Origin: an uncultured Lachnospiraceae bacterium
GTDB lineage: Bacteria; Bacillota; Clostridia; Lachnospirales; Lachnospiraceae
Direction: 5' to 3'
Assembly (NCBI GenBank): GCA_905235745.1
Contig: CAJOMN010000006.1
Span: 21,024 to 85,023 of the forward strand
Length of the DNA stretch: 64,000 nucleotides
Shown: piece after piece, positions 17,958 to 27,427 of the stretch
How the letters are laid out: every line of letters starts with the position of its first letter
Position numbering within the stretch: position 1 is the first letter of the stretch
Translations under genes and position numbers: made by a program
Notes under the pieces: generated by a model
Told to the model about the DNA's origin: nothing
Databases searched by the model: none
The model's input: the letters and a program-made list of their open reading frames with translations, nothing else

Positions 17958-19136
17958 ATGGTTAATATTCTGCTTGCGATTATTTATCTTGCATTTATCA
18001 GTCTTGGTCTGCCGGACTCACTTCTCGGTGCGGCATGGCCATCCATTTATCCCGAACTTAATGTTCCGATGTCATATGCCGGCATCGTATCCATGATCAT
18101 TGCGCTCGGTACTGTCGTATCAAGTCTTGAGAGCGACCGTGTGACACGAAAGCTGGGAACGGGAAAGGTAACGGCGATCAGTGTCGCAACAACGGCGATT
18201 GCCCTGCTTGGATTCTCCTTCAGCCATTACTATTGGATGCTGTGCCTGTGGGCGATCCCGTACGGACTTGGAGCGGGAAGTGTTGATGCATCACTGAACA
18301 ATTATGTCGCACTTCATTATAAGAGCCGCCACATGAGCTGGCTTCACTGTATGTGGGGTATCGGCGCGGCAACAGGACCCTATGTGATGGGTTATGCGCT
18401 GACACATGGCATGAACTGGAACGGCGGATACCGTATAATCGGTCTGATGCAGATCGTATTGACGGTAATTCTGTTTGTCAGTCTCCCTATGTGGATAGAC
18501 AGATCAAAGACAGAGAATGGTGATAGTTCAGGTGAGCCCGGGGAAGCCCTGTCATTGCGCGAGATCATTCGTATCACAGGCGCGAAGGAGATAATGATCT
18601 GTTTCTTCTGCTACTGCGCCATCGAGCAGACAACAGGTCTGTGGGCAAGCAGCTATCTGACCGTATATAAGGGCATTTCACCTGAGATCGCGGCAGGATA
18701 TGCCAGCATGTTCTATATAGGTATCACAGCCGGACGTGCGGTAAGCGGATTTATCACGTTCAAACTGAATGATAAGCAGATGGTACGGCTGGGTCAGGCG
18801 GTAATTGCGCTCGGTGTGCTCGTTATGTTTATTCCGGCAGGCAATACGCTGTCGCTTGCAGGTCTTGTGCTGATCGGCCTCGGATGCGCCCCGATCTATC
18901 CGTGCCTTATTCACAGTACTCCGGATCATTTCGGCGCGGATAAGTCCCAGGCGGTCATCGGCGTGCAGATGGCAAGCGCCTATGTGGGGATATGCCTGAT
19001 GCCGCCGCTGTTCGGATTCATTGCCAGTCATATCAGTGTATCACTGCTTCCGGTCTATCTGCTTGTTATTCTTATATGTATGGCCGCCATGCATGAGATG
19101 CTGATCAAAAAAACAGCAGACAAAAGATGCATTTGA
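17958..19136 (+). CDS. major facilitator superfamily transporter
   Basis: The 392-residue protein is mostly hydrophobic, with about 12 membrane segments, and contains the MFS loop 2-3 segment SDRVTRKLGTGKV-like (SDRVTRKLG) near residue 58. The region PYGLGAGSVDASLNNYVALHY is typical of the FucP/sugar-like branch. The substrate cannot be told. It sits between rpmF and plsX, where most relatives have no transporter, so it may be an insertion into a conserved block. It has AAAGGAG upstream, a terminator before it, and a separate plsX promoter after it. Confidence 0.85.
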   Translation: MVNILLAIIYLAFISLGLPDSLLGAAWPSIYPELNVPMSYAGIVSMIIALGTVVSSLESDRVTRKLGTGKVTAISVATTAIALLGFSFSHYYWMLCLWAIPYGLGAGSVDASLNNYVALHYKSRHMSWLHCMWGIGAATGPYVMGYALTHGMNWNGGYRIIGLMQIVLTVILFVSLPMWIDRSKTENGDSSGEPGEALSLREIIRITGAKEIMICFFCYCAIEQTTGLWASSYLTVYKGISPEIAAGYASMFYIGITAGRAVSGFITFKLNDKQMVRLGQAVIALGVLVMFIPAGNTLSLAGLVLIGLGCAPIYPCLIHSTPDHFGADKSQAVIGVQMASAYVGICLMPPLFGFIASHISVSLLPVYLLVILICMAAMHEMLIKKTADKRCI

Positions 19137-19186
19137 TTTTTGAAGATTTGTTATGTATAGTATAGTGAATGAATTTAATTCGTTCA
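19133..19186 (+). promoter_or_regulatory. plsX promoter with palindromic operator
   Basis: TTGATT (19133-19138), a 17-base spacer and TATAGT (19156-19161) form a promoter. A perfect 9-pair palindrome (one G-U type step), TGAATGAAT-TTA-ATTCGTTCA at 19166-19186, covers the expected transcription start. That placement is typical of a repressor site. It does not match the FapR or FabT sites I know, so the regulator is unassigned. Confidence 0.5.
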
Positions 19187-19214
19187 TCAGAAACACAAGC
19201 AGCAGGAGAAGATA

Positions 19215-20225
19215 ATGGTTCACGTTGTACTTGATGCTATGGGCGGTGACAATGCCCCTGAAGAGATCGTTAAAGGTGCGGTAGACGCGCTCGCTTCATC
19301 CGACTCGATAACAGTGACGCTGTGCGGACGAAGGGCGGATATCGAAAAAGCGCTTGAGGGACTTGATTATCCGAAAGACCGTCTGTTGATCGAAAATGCG
19401 GACGATGTGATCACTACCGAAGAAGCGCCGGTCATGGCTATACGTCGCAAGAAGGATTCATCCATAGTCAAGGGCCTTACTCTTGTCAAGGAGAAGAAGG
19501 CGGATGCGTTTGTATCTGCGGGTTCATCAGGCGCGATTCTTGTAGGCGGACAGCTTATCGTCGGACGCATTAAAGGAGTCGAACGCCCTCCGCTTGCACC
19601 GCTTGTTCCGTCGACCACCGATAAAGGAGTATCGCTTATAATTGATTGCGGCGCCAATGTTGATGCGCGCAGTTCTCATCTGGTGCAGTTTGCCAAGATG
19701 GGTTCTATATATATGGAACACGTTATCGGGGTAACCAATCCGAGAGTTGCGATCGTAAATATCGGCGCAGAGGAAGAGAAGGGCAATATGCTTGTCAAGG
19801 AGACCTTTCCGCTGCTCAAGATCTGCCCCGATATCAATTTTATCGGATCGATCGAGGCACGCGAGATACCAAACGGCGGCGCGGATGTCATAGTCTGCGA
19901 GGCCTTTGTCGGAAACGTAATACTGAAGATGTATGAAGGCGTCGGTAAGATGATGCTCAAAACCATAAAGGGCGCGCTTATGGGAAGCTTTACCGGTAAA
20001 CTGGGAGGACTTCTCATCAAACCGTCGCTCAAGGGAGTCATGAAGACATTCGATGCTACAGAATACGGCGGAGCACCGCTTCTCGGACTGAACGGGCTGG
20101 TTGTCAAGGTTCACGGAAACGCGACTTCCAAGGAGGTCGCAAATGCGATCCGGCAGTGTGAGACATTCAAACAGCAAAACATCAGTCAGCGGATAGCTGA
20201 TAAGATTAATATAAAGGACGCATAG
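19215..20225 (+). CDS. plsX: phosphate acyltransferase PlsX
   Basis: The 336-residue enzyme makes acyl-phosphate from acyl-ACP, the entry to phosphatidic acid synthesis in most Gram-positives. The start VVLDAMGGDNAPEEIVKGA is diagnostic, with SAGSSGAILVGG and CEAFVGNVILKMYEG further in. The acyl carrier protein gene follows by 14 bases, so substrate carrier and enzyme are co-transcribed. The palindrome upstream suggests regulation by fatty acid supply. AGGAG lies 6 bases before the ATG. Confidence 0.97.
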   Translation: MVHVVLDAMGGDNAPEEIVKGAVDALASSDSITVTLCGRRADIEKALEGLDYPKDRLLIENADDVITTEEAPVMAIRRKKDSSIVKGLTLVKEKKADAFVSAGSSGAILVGGQLIVGRIKGVERPPLAPLVPSTTDKGVSLIIDCGANVDARSSHLVQFAKMGSIYMEHVIGVTNPRVAIVNIGAEEEKGNMLVKETFPLLKICPDINFIGSIEAREIPNGGADVIVCEAFVGNVILKMYEGVGKMMLKTIKGALMGSFTGKLGGLLIKPSLKGVMKTFDATEYGGAPLLGLNGLVVKVHGNATSKEVANAIRQCETFKQQNISQRIADKINIKDA

Positions 20226-20239
20226 AAAGGACTTGTATT

Positions 20240-20470
20240 ATGGAACTCGAGAAACTCAAAAAAATCATTACTGAGGTACTTAACGTCGATGTCAGCGAGA
20301 TCACTATGGATACTAAATTTATTGATGATCTCGGAGCCGATTCCCTTGATGTATATCAGATAATTATGGGAGTCGAAGAAGAATTCGATATTGAAATAGA
20401 TGTTGATGATGCCGAATCCATAGTGACTGTTGCGGATGCTATCGAACAGATCAAGAATGCGATCAGCTGA
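20240..20470 (+). CDS. acpP: acyl carrier protein
   Basis: The 76-residue acidic protein carries the phosphopantetheine serine in DDLGADSLDVY. It shuttles acyl chains in fatty acid and phospholipid synthesis and is the substrate carrier for PlsX, encoded just upstream. Helix 2 sequence VYQIIMGVEEEFDIEI is typical. GAAAGGA precedes the ATG. Confidence 0.97.
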   Translation: MELEKLKKIITEVLNVDVSEITMDTKFIDDLGADSLDVYQIIMGVEEEFDIEIDVDDAESIVTVADAIEQIKNAIS

Positions 20471-20498
20471 TACAATTACAGCAAACAGGTATTCGGCC

Positions 20499-20578
20499 AA
20501 TAGAGTTCCGGATGTACGGGACTCTATTTATAGTGAACGGCAAAAATACTATTGAGCATCCGGCGGATGCGTAGTATT
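20499..20578 (+). terminator. tandem hairpins between acpP and rnc
   Basis: Two hairpins lie in the 130-base gap. The first pairs AATAGAGTTCC (20499-20509) with GGGACTCTATT (20518-20528). The second pairs AATACTA (20545-20551) with TAGTATT (20572-20578), around an inner GCATCC/GGATGC stem. Neither has a strong T-run, so they may attenuate rather than stop transcription, or serve as RNA processing sites. Confidence 0.45.
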
Positions 20579-20600
20579 TATCATTATTTGTGGTGCTTTC

Positions 20601-21305
20601 ATGAATCTTGCAAGCGGATATGATGAACTGCAAAAACTCATAGGGTATGATTTTCACAACAGGGACTATCTGATCAAAGCCCTGTCTCACAGTTCATATG
20701 TGAATGAATTAAAACTGAACAAACATGATGATTACGAGCGGACGGAATTTCTCGGAGATGCCGTGCTGGAACTTACTGTAAGTGATTATCTGTACAGGAA
20801 CCATCCGGAAATGCGCGAGGGTGAGATGACAAAGCTTCGCGCATCCCTTGTCTGTGAGCCTACGCTTGCGTACTGTGCGCGGGAGGGGTTCGATCTGGGA
20901 AGATTTATTCTTCTCGGTAAAGGTGAGGACGCTTCGGGAGGCCGCGGGAGAGACTCGATAATATCCGACGTATTCGAGGCGATCATCGGCGCGATATATC
21001 TTGACGGCGGGATGGATGCCGCCAGGAAGTTCATATACCGGTTTGTGCTGACCGATTATGATAAGAAGATAGAATTCGTCGATTCCAAAACGATACTTCA
21101 GGAATATGCCCAGGACAACGGTATGACTCTTGAATACGAAACCGTTGCGGAGCTTGGCCCGTCCCATGACCGGGATTACGTTGTACGCGCCGTGCTTGAC
21201 GGAAGGATATCGGAGGAAGCAACCGCCAAGAGCAAGAAGGCCGCGCAGCAGAGTGCGGCGTATGCCATATTGGTTAATCATCTTAACCGTACGGAGAAGC
21301 TTTAA
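20601..21305 (+). CDS. rnc: ribonuclease III
   Basis: The 234-residue enzyme cleaves double-stranded RNA in rRNA and mRNA processing. The catalytic signature ERTEFLGDAVLEL is present (near residue 47), with DVFEAIIGAIYLDGG as the second acidic cluster. The C-terminal part (DPKTxLQE-like SKTILQEYAQDNG and an AKSKKAAQQSAAYAIL helix) is the dsRNA-binding domain. Its stop overlaps the smc start (TAATG), a classic rnc-smc-ftsY arrangement. The gene is preceded only by a weak GGTG site. Confidence 0.97.
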   Translation: MNLASGYDELQKLIGYDFHNRDYLIKALSHSSYVNELKLNKHDDYERTEFLGDAVLELTVSDYLYRNHPEMREGEMTKLRASLVCEPTLAYCAREGFDLGRFILLGKGEDASGGRGRDSIISDVFEAIIGAIYLDGGMDAARKFIYRFVLTDYDKKIEFVDSKTILQEYAQDNGMTLEYETVAELGPSHDRDYVVRAVLDGRISEEATAKSKKAAQQSAAYAILVNHLNRTEKL

Positions 21306-24300
21306 TGTATTTAAAGAATATTGAGGTACAGGGATTCAAATCCTTTGCCGACAAGATCAAGTTTGAATTTCATCAGGGAATAACCGCTATTGTCGGACCT
21401 AACGGATCGGGTAAGAGTAACGTTGCAGATGCCGTCAGATGGGTTCTGGGCGAACAGAGCGCAAGGCAGCTTCGCGGTTCTTCAATGCAGGATATCATCT
21501 TTTCGGGTACGGAAATGCGCAAACCGATGGGTTACGCATATGTTGCGATCACGCTCGACAACTCGGATCATGCCCTTCCGACGGATTATGAGGAGGTCAC
21601 CGTTGCACGCCGCGTATACCGCTCGGGAGAGAGCGAATATCTGATAAACGGAACGACGTGCAGGCTCAAGGATGTAGCCGAAATGTTCTATGATACGGGT
21701 ATCGGTAAGGAAGGATACTCGATAATCGGGCAGGGACAGATAGACAGGATCCTCTCGGGAAAGCCCGAAGAGAGAAGAGAACTCTTCGATGAAGCTGCAG
21801 GTATAGTCAAGTTCAAGAAGAGAAAAGCGACCGCGCTCAAAAAGCTTGAGCAGGAGAGAGCCAACCTTGTAAGGGTGTCGGATATATTAAGTGAACTTGA
21901 ACGTCAGACGGGGCCTCTTGAGAAACAGTCCGAGACAGCCAAGAGCTATCTTCAGATGAAAGAGGAGCTTAAGCGTCTGGATGTCAATATCTTCCTGATA
22001 GATAACGAGAACGCCAAGGCATCCCTCAGGGAGTGCGAAGAGAAGATAGCGATAGCGTCTTCGGATATGGACGGAGCCAACGCCGAGAATGAGAAGTTAA
22101 AAGAGGAGTACGGCGATATCGAATCCCGTATCGCCGAGCTTGATGCGCAGATAGAGGAAAAGCGGCAGAAGCTGTCCGATGACAGTTTACTGAAAGAAAA
22201 GCTTGAAGGCGAGATCAATGTTCTTCGGGAGAAGATCAATTCCGCCAATATATCCGCCGACCATTACAGAACAAGACAGCAGACTCTGACGGAAGAGATC
22301 GCTTCCAAGGAGTCCGAAGAGGTGCGTCTTGCTGCCGAGCAGACTGCTCTTGATTCGGGAACGGAAGAGCTGATCAGAAAACGGGACGAAGCCGCAGGAG
22401 AGCTTGAAAAGCTGCAGGCGCAGATAGAAGAAGAAAACAGCAATGTCGAAAAGAACAAGAATCTTATAATAGAGCTTCTCAATGAGAGAGCCGGGATCAA
22501 GACAAGGCTCGGACAGTTCGGAACGATGCTTGAACAGACAAGGATCCGCGAAGCCGAGATTCAGTCGAAGCTCATCGGAGCCAAGAGCGAGGAGGCGGAG
22601 CAGGACGCGCTTGTAAATGCCCTGACTCTTGAACTAAACACGATCTGTTCCGAAATACAGGCGGCGGACGCCGGGCGCGAATCCATGGAAGAGGCACTCG
22701 GTGATTACCGCTTAAAGCTCGAAGAACTCGACAGGAAGCTCGGAGAAGCCCAGATATCATATCACGGGATAAAATCCAGACTTGATACTTTAAAGAACCT
22801 TGCGGAGCGTTATGACGGCTACGGAAGCAGTATTAAGCGCGTCATGGAGCAGAAAGGCAAGGTAGCCGGGATCATAGGTGTTGTTGCCGATATCATGCAG
22901 GTAGAGGACAAGTATGAGACCGCTATCGAGACCGCGCTCGGAGGCAACATTCAGAATATCGTAACAAAAGACGAAAATGTTGCCCGCAAGATGATACAGT
23001 ATCTGAAAGACAACAAGGCCGGAAGAGCCACGTTCCTGCCGCTTACAACAGCACGGAACAGGGGCGAATTCGATAAGCCCGAGGTCAGGAATGCAGCGGG
23101 ATTTGTCGGAATGGCCAATGAGCTTGTAAGTGCCGCTCCGGAATATGATGATGTCATCAGCCAGCTCCTCGGCGCCATTATCGTCATCGATAATGTTGAA
23201 AATGCGTTAAAACTTGCCAAAGAGTACAACTATACGCTCAGGATAGTAACGCTTGAAGGAGAGTATCTGACACCCGGCGGAGCCCTTGCGGGAGGTTCGT
23301 TCAAGAATGCTTCGAACCTTCTCGGTAGAAAGAGGGAGATCGATTCGCTTGAGGCGCAGGCCAAGAGCGGACTTCATAATATCGAATCGATAATGGATGA
23401 AATTGATTCGACCAAGGATGCCCGGCAGAAGAAACGTGATGAGATCGAAGCCGTCAAGGCCAAGCTGCAGGAACTGTATATTTCGCAAAACACGGCGCAG
23501 CTTAATGTTGACGCTGCCAACAAGCACAAAGAAGAGATGATCGCCGATCATGCCAATCTCGAGAATGAGTACAGGCAGATGAAGGACGCTGCGGAAAACA
23601 TCATCACGGATGAAAGCAATGCAAAGGATGAACTTACCGCATCGGAGAAAAGCGAGGAAGAACTAAACGCGACAATAAACGAGGCAGGCGAACGGCTCGA
23701 AAAATTAAGGGACATCGAGACGGAGAAGGTGTTTGCCAAAACAGATCTTGACCTTGAAGTCACCAGAGAAAAGCAGAAGCAGGATTTCGCCCGGCAGAAT
23801 GTCGAAAGAGTCCGCGCCGAGCTCGAACATCTGAGAAAAGAGCTTGAGGAAGTCGCCGCAAGCATCAAGGCTACAGAAACCGAGATAAGCGAAAAAGAGG
23901 AGAACATCACCCGGATAAGGGAGACCATTGAGGCATCAAAGGGTGTGGCGGATGAGAATGAGACCGCGATGAAAGAGGCGATTGCGAGCAAGGAGGAGTT
24001 TGCCGCAAAGCAGAAGACATTCTTTGACAAGAGAGAGGAGATATCCGCTAAGATATCCTCCCTTGACAAGGAGCTTTACCGTCTGAATTCCCAGAAGGAA
24101 AAGATCGAGGAAGAGCAGGAAAACCGCATCAATTATATGTGGAACGAATACGAGATCACTCTTTCGCATGCTGTCGAGATGCGCGATGAGACACTTAACG
24201 ATCCGCCGGCAATGAGAAAGAGCATACATAAGCTCCGTGATGATATACGCGGACTCGGAGATGTAAACGTAAATGCCATCGAGGACTATCGTGCTCTCAT

Positions 24301-24865
24301 GGAAAGATATACATTTACGAAGACACAGCATGACGATCTCGTTACGGCCGAGCAGGATATCCTCGGCATTCTCGATGAACTTGACAAACAGATGCGGGTA
24401 CAGTTCGAGGAGAACTTCAAGCTTATCGCCGAGGAGTTTGACAAGGTGTTCAAGGAACTGTTCGGAGGCGGAACGGGTACGCTTAAGATAAATGACGACG
24501 AGGATATTCTTGAGGCGGGCATTAACATTAATGCACAGCCCCCGGGCAAGAAGCTGCAGAATATGCTGATGCTCTCCGGAGGTGAGAAGGCACTTGCCGC
24601 GATAGCGCTTCTGTTTGCCATTCAGAATCTCAAGCCCTCTCCGTTCTGTATTCTTGATGAGATCGAGGCGGCGCTTGATGAATCGAATGTAGGAAGATTC
24701 GCTGGATATCTGAATAAATTAACAGGGCACACTCAGTTCATCGTAATCACCCACAGAAGGGGAACGATGGAAAAAGCTGACAGGCTCTATGGAATAACGA
24801 TGCAGGAGAAGGGTGTGTCGGCGCTTGTCTCCGTTAACCTTATTGACAAGGATCTGGATGACTGA
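21305..24865 (+). CDS. smc: chromosome segregation protein SMC
   Basis: The 1186-residue protein has the SMC plan: an N-terminal ATPase half with Walker A GPNGSGKSN, long coiled coil, central hinge (about 490 to 680, GIIGVVADIMQVEDKYE), second coiled coil, and a C-terminal half with signature LMLSGGEKALAAIALLFA and Walker B FCILDEIEAALDESN. It condenses and organises the chromosome together with ScpA and ScpB, which are not encoded here. It overlaps rnc by one base and is followed 2 bases later by ftsY, so the three are cotranscribed. Confidence 0.98.
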   Translation: MYLKNIEVQGFKSFADKIKFEFHQGITAIVGPNGSGKSNVADAVRWVLGEQSARQLRGSSMQDIIFSGTEMRKPMGYAYVAITLDNSDHALPTDYEEVTVARRVYRSGESEYLINGTTCRLKDVAEMFYDTGIGKEGYSIIGQGQIDRILSGKPEERRELFDEAAGIVKFKKRKATALKKLEQERANLVRVSDILSELERQTGPLEKQSETAKSYLQMKEELKRLDVNIFLIDNENAKASLRECEEKIAIASSDMDGANAENEKLKEEYGDIESRIAELDAQIEEKRQKLSDDSLLKEKLEGEINVLREKINSANISADHYRTRQQTLTEEIASKESEEVRLAAEQTALDSGTEELIRKRDEAAGELEKLQAQIEEENSNVEKNKNLIIELLNERAGIKTRLGQFGTMLEQTRIREAEIQSKLIGAKSEEAEQDALVNALTLELNTICSEIQAADAGRESMEEALGDYRLKLEELDRKLGEAQISYHGIKSRLDTLKNLAERYDGYGSSIKRVMEQKGKVAGIIGVVADIMQVEDKYETAIETALGGNIQNIVTKDENVARKMIQYLKDNKAGRATFLPLTTARNRGEFDKPEVRNAAGFVGMANELVSAAPEYDDVISQLLGAIIVIDNVENALKLAKEYNYTLRIVTLEGEYLTPGGALAGGSFKNASNLLGRKREIDSLEAQAKSGLHNIESIMDEIDSTKDARQKKRDEIEAVKAKLQELYISQNTAQLNVDAANKHKEEMIADHANLENEYRQMKDAAENIITDESNAKDELTASEKSEEELNATINEAGERLEKLRDIETEKVFAKTDLDLEVTREKQKQDFARQNVERVRAELEHLRKELEEVAASIKATETEISEKEENITRIRETIEASKGVADENETAMKEAIASKEEFAAKQKTFFDKREEISAKISSLDKELYRLNSQKEKIEEEQENRINYMWNEYEITLSHAVEMRDETLNDPPAMRKSIHKLRDDIRGLGDVNVNAIEDYRALMERYTFTKTQHDDLVTAEQDILGILDELDKQMRVQFEENFKLIAEEFDKVFKELFGGGTGTLKINDDEDILEAGININAQPPGKKLQNMLMLSGGEKALAAIALLFAIQNLKPSPFCILDEIEAALDESNVGRFAGYLNKLTGHTQFIVITHRRGTMEKADRLYGITMQEKGVSALVSVNLIDKDLDD

Positions 24866-24867
24866 CC

Positions 24868-25809
24868 ATGGCTTTTTTTGAAAGATTATTTGCAGGACTG
24901 GGCAAGACGAGAGAACAACTGGATGATAATCTTGCCGAGGTATTTGACAGGGATTCGATCGACGATGATTTCTATGATGATCTCGAAGAACTCCTCATAT
25001 TGTCCGATATCGGCGTTGCTGCGACGCAGAACATTATCGACGGTCTGAAGCAGGATGAACGTTCCGAGCATATCAGAAAGCCTGCGGCGCTTGGTACCCA
25101 TCTGGTCGCCAAGGTCAAAGAACAGCTTGAGAAATGTCCTGCCGATTACACGTTTGAAGAGCAAAGAAGCGTTGTCCTTGTCGTCGGAGTGAACGGCGCA
25201 GGTAAGACTACGACGATAGGCAAGCTTGCCATGAAGTACAAAGAGCATGGCAAAAAGGTTATGATAGCCGCAGCGGACACATTCCGGGCGGCTGCTCTTG
25301 AACAGCTTGAGATCTGGGCTGACAGAAGTAAAGTACAGCTTATAACCGGACAGGACGGTCAGGATCCTTCTTCCGTTGTGTATGATGCGGTAAGTGCCGC
25401 AAAGGCAAGGGATATGGATATCCTCCTCATAGATACGGCGGGGCGCCTTAACAACAAGAAGAACCTGATGGAAGAACTGAAGAAAATGAAAAGGATAATC
25501 GACCGCGAATATCCGGAGGCGTATCGTGAGACACTGCTGGTGCTTGACGGGACGTGCGGTCAGAATGCAGTCAGCCAGGCGAGGGATTTCAAGGATGCGA
25601 CGGATGTTACCGGCATCGTCATAACAAAGCTTGATGGCAGTTCAAAGGGCGGAATGGCTATTGCCGTACAGTCCGAGCTTTCGATACCGGTCAAGTATAT
25701 AGGGGTAGGAGAAGGGACAGACGATCTCCAGCGGTTTGATACAGATGATTACGTAAAAGCATTGTTCTACAGGGAGGATAATACCGGCGATGGCGACGAA
25801 ACGGAATAA
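24868..25809 (+). CDS. ftsY: signal recognition particle receptor FtsY
   Basis: The 313-residue GTPase receives SRP-ribosome complexes at the membrane. The NG domain has G1 GVNGAGKTTT, G3 DTAGR and G4 TKLDG, with the DTFRAAALEQLE motif typical of SRP GTPases. The N-terminal acidic A-domain is short, as in Bacillota. Its 3' end overlaps ilvA by 20 bases. Its partner Ffh is encoded 1.6 kb downstream. Confidence 0.98.
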   Translation: MAFFERLFAGLGKTREQLDDNLAEVFDRDSIDDDFYDDLEELLILSDIGVAATQNIIDGLKQDERSEHIRKPAALGTHLVAKVKEQLEKCPADYTFEEQRSVVLVVGVNGAGKTTTIGKLAMKYKEHGKKVMIAAADTFRAAALEQLEIWADRSKVQLITGQDGQDPSSVVYDAVSAAKARDMDILLIDTAGRLNNKKNLMEELKKMKRIIDREYPEAYRETLLVLDGTCGQNAVSQARDFKDATDVTGIVITKLDGSSKGGMAIAVQSELSIPVKYIGVGEGTDDLQRFDTDDYVKALFYREDNTGDGDETE

Positions 25810-27031
25810 TACATCCGATATGCTGACACTGGACAGGTTTGAGGAAGCGGCCGGGATCGTCCGGGAAGTCACAAAAGAGACGAAACTGGTGTACAGTTCT
25901 TACCTGAGTGAACGCACCGGAAACAAAGTGTATCTCAAGCCCGAGAACATGCAGATGACAGGGGCATACAAGCTGCGCGGAGCTTACTACAAGGTAAGCA
26001 CGATGTCACCTTCCGAAAGGGCTAAAGGGATAATTACCGCATCCGCGGGAAATCACGCGCAGGGTGTTGCATATGCCGCAAGGGAATACGGGCCTAAGGC
26101 GGTTATAGTCATGCCTACTACGACTCCGCTCATTAAGGTCAACCGGACCAAGAATCTCGGAGCGGAGGTAATACTGTACGGTGATGTATATGATGAGGCG
26201 TGCGAAAAGGCGCTGGAACTTGCCCGCCGTGAAGGCTATACATTCATTCATCCTTTTGATGACCTGACAGTTGCAACCGGACAGGGTACTGTTGCGATGG
26301 AGATATTTCAGGATCTGCCGGTCGTTGATTATATACTTGTGCCTGTCGGAGGAGGCGGGCTTGCCGCAGGAGTATCAACACTTGCGAAGCTTCTGAATCC
26401 CAAGATAAAGGTCATAGGTGTGGAGCCGGAGGGCGCCGCCTGTATGAAGGCTTCACTTGAAGCCGGCAGGGTCGTCGGACTCGACAGCGTATCGACGATC
26501 GCTGACGGAACCGCTGTCAAGACTCCGGGCACATTGATCTTTCCGTATGTTCAGAAGAATCTGGACCGGATAATAACGGTCGGCGACGAGGAACTGATAG
26601 TCGCTTTTCTGGACATGGTCGAAAATCATAAGATGATAGTGGAGAATTCGGGTCTGCTTGCCGTAGCGGCTCTTGATCATCTGAAGGTGAAGAATAAGAG
26701 GATCGTGTCGATACTTTCGGGCGGCAACATGGATGTGATCACAATGTCTTCCGTAGTATCCCAGGGACTCATTATGAGAGACCGTATATTTACAGTCTCC
26801 GTACTGCTTCCCGATAAGCCCGGACAGCTCTCCCTTGTTTCAAGCGTTATCGCCGAAGAAAACGGTAATGTCATCAAGCTTGAACATAATCAGTTTGTAT
26901 CGACAAACAGAAATGCCGCCGTTGAGCTTCGTATCACGCTTGAGGCGTTCGGAACAGAGCATAAAGAACAGATACTGAAGGCGCTTGAGTTAAACGGATA
27001 CAAACCGAAGATAGTACGCACAGTTATTTAA
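25790..27031 (+). CDS. ilvA: threonine ammonia-lyase (ACT-regulated)
   Basis: The 413-residue PLP enzyme deaminates threonine to 2-oxobutyrate. Motifs are MTGAYKLRGAYYK (PLP lysine), SAGNHAQGVAYAA and the glycine-rich phosphate loop VGGGGLAAGV. The last 75 or so residues form an ACT domain (VLLPDKPGQLSLVSSVI), which points to allosteric control. The length and single ACT domain match the catabolic/TdcB-like forms of Clostridia. It overlaps the ftsY end by 20 bases on a different frame and is followed by a terminator. Confidence 0.94.
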   Translation: MATKRNNTSDMLTLDRFEEAAGIVREVTKETKLVYSSYLSERTGNKVYLKPENMQMTGAYKLRGAYYKVSTMSPSERAKGIITASAGNHAQGVAYAAREYGPKAVIVMPTTTPLIKVNRTKNLGAEVILYGDVYDEACEKALELARREGYTFIHPFDDLTVATGQGTVAMEIFQDLPVVDYILVPVGGGGLAAGVSTLAKLLNPKIKVIGVEPEGAACMKASLEAGRVVGLDSVSTIADGTAVKTPGTLIFPYVQKNLDRIITVGDEELIVAFLDMVENHKMIVENSGLLAVAALDHLKVKNKRIVSILSGGNMDVITMSSVVSQGLIMRDRIFTVSVLLPDKPGQLSLVSSVIAEENGNVIKLEHNQFVSTNRNAAVELRITLEAFGTEHKEQILKALELNGYKPKIVRTVI

Positions 27032-27038
27032 GGATTTG

Positions 27039-27075
27039 CAGGTGTCAAGAGAAAATACTTGACACCTGTTTTTTT
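27039..27075 (+). terminator. rho-independent terminator after ilvA
   Basis: A perfect 11-pair stem, CAGGTGTCAAG (27039-27049) with CTTGACACCTG (27058-27068), followed by seven T. It ends the rnc-smc-ftsY-ilvA unit. Confidence 0.92.
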
Positions 27076-27087
27076 CTGATGTATCAT
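27059..27087 (+). promoter_or_regulatory. ylxM-ffh promoter embedded in the ilvA terminator
   Basis: TTGACA (27059-27064) is part of the descending terminator stem; a 17-base spacer, which includes the T-run, leads to TATCAT (27082-27087). The start of transcription would be about 27094, only a few bases before the ylxM ATG at 27098. Confidence 0.6.
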
Positions 27088-27097
27088 ACCGAATGTT

Positions 27098-27412
27098 ATG
27101 GACGATATAGTAAAGAAAAATCTGCTATATGATTTTTACGGAGATCTTCTTACCGAACATCAGAGGCTCATATACGAAGACGCCGTCTATAACGACTGTT
27201 CGCTTTCGGAACTGGCGGATGAGTACCGGATATCAAGACAGGGCGTACATGATCTGCTGAAGAGATGCGACCGGATACTTGAAGATTACGAAAGCAAGCT
27301 CGGACTTGTGGCAAAGTTTGAAAAGCTCCGGGTTCTTGCACGGAAGATAGAGGAAAGATCGAACGATGACGAGATCACTCAGCTTGCGCATGAAATGATC
27401 GAAGTGATCTGA
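27098..27412 (+). CDS. ylxM: YlxM-family SRP-associated HTH protein (UPF0122)
   Basis: The 104-residue protein resembles sigma-70 region 4 (ALxE-type helix-turn-helix: LSELADEYRISRQGVHDLLKRC). YlxM is encoded next to ffh in Bacillota and, in streptococci, binds SRP components and tunes Ffh GTPase activity. Here it stands 15 bases before ffh. No Shine-Dalgarno sequence is visible and the predicted transcript start is about 4 bases upstream, so it may be leaderless or nearly so. Confidence 0.93.
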   Translation: MDDIVKKNLLYDFYGDLLTEHQRLIYEDAVYNDCSLSELADEYRISRQGVHDLLKRCDRILEDYESKLGLVAKFEKLRVLARKIEERSNDDEITQLAHEMIEVI

Positions 27413-27427
27413 TCACGGGATAGTAAT

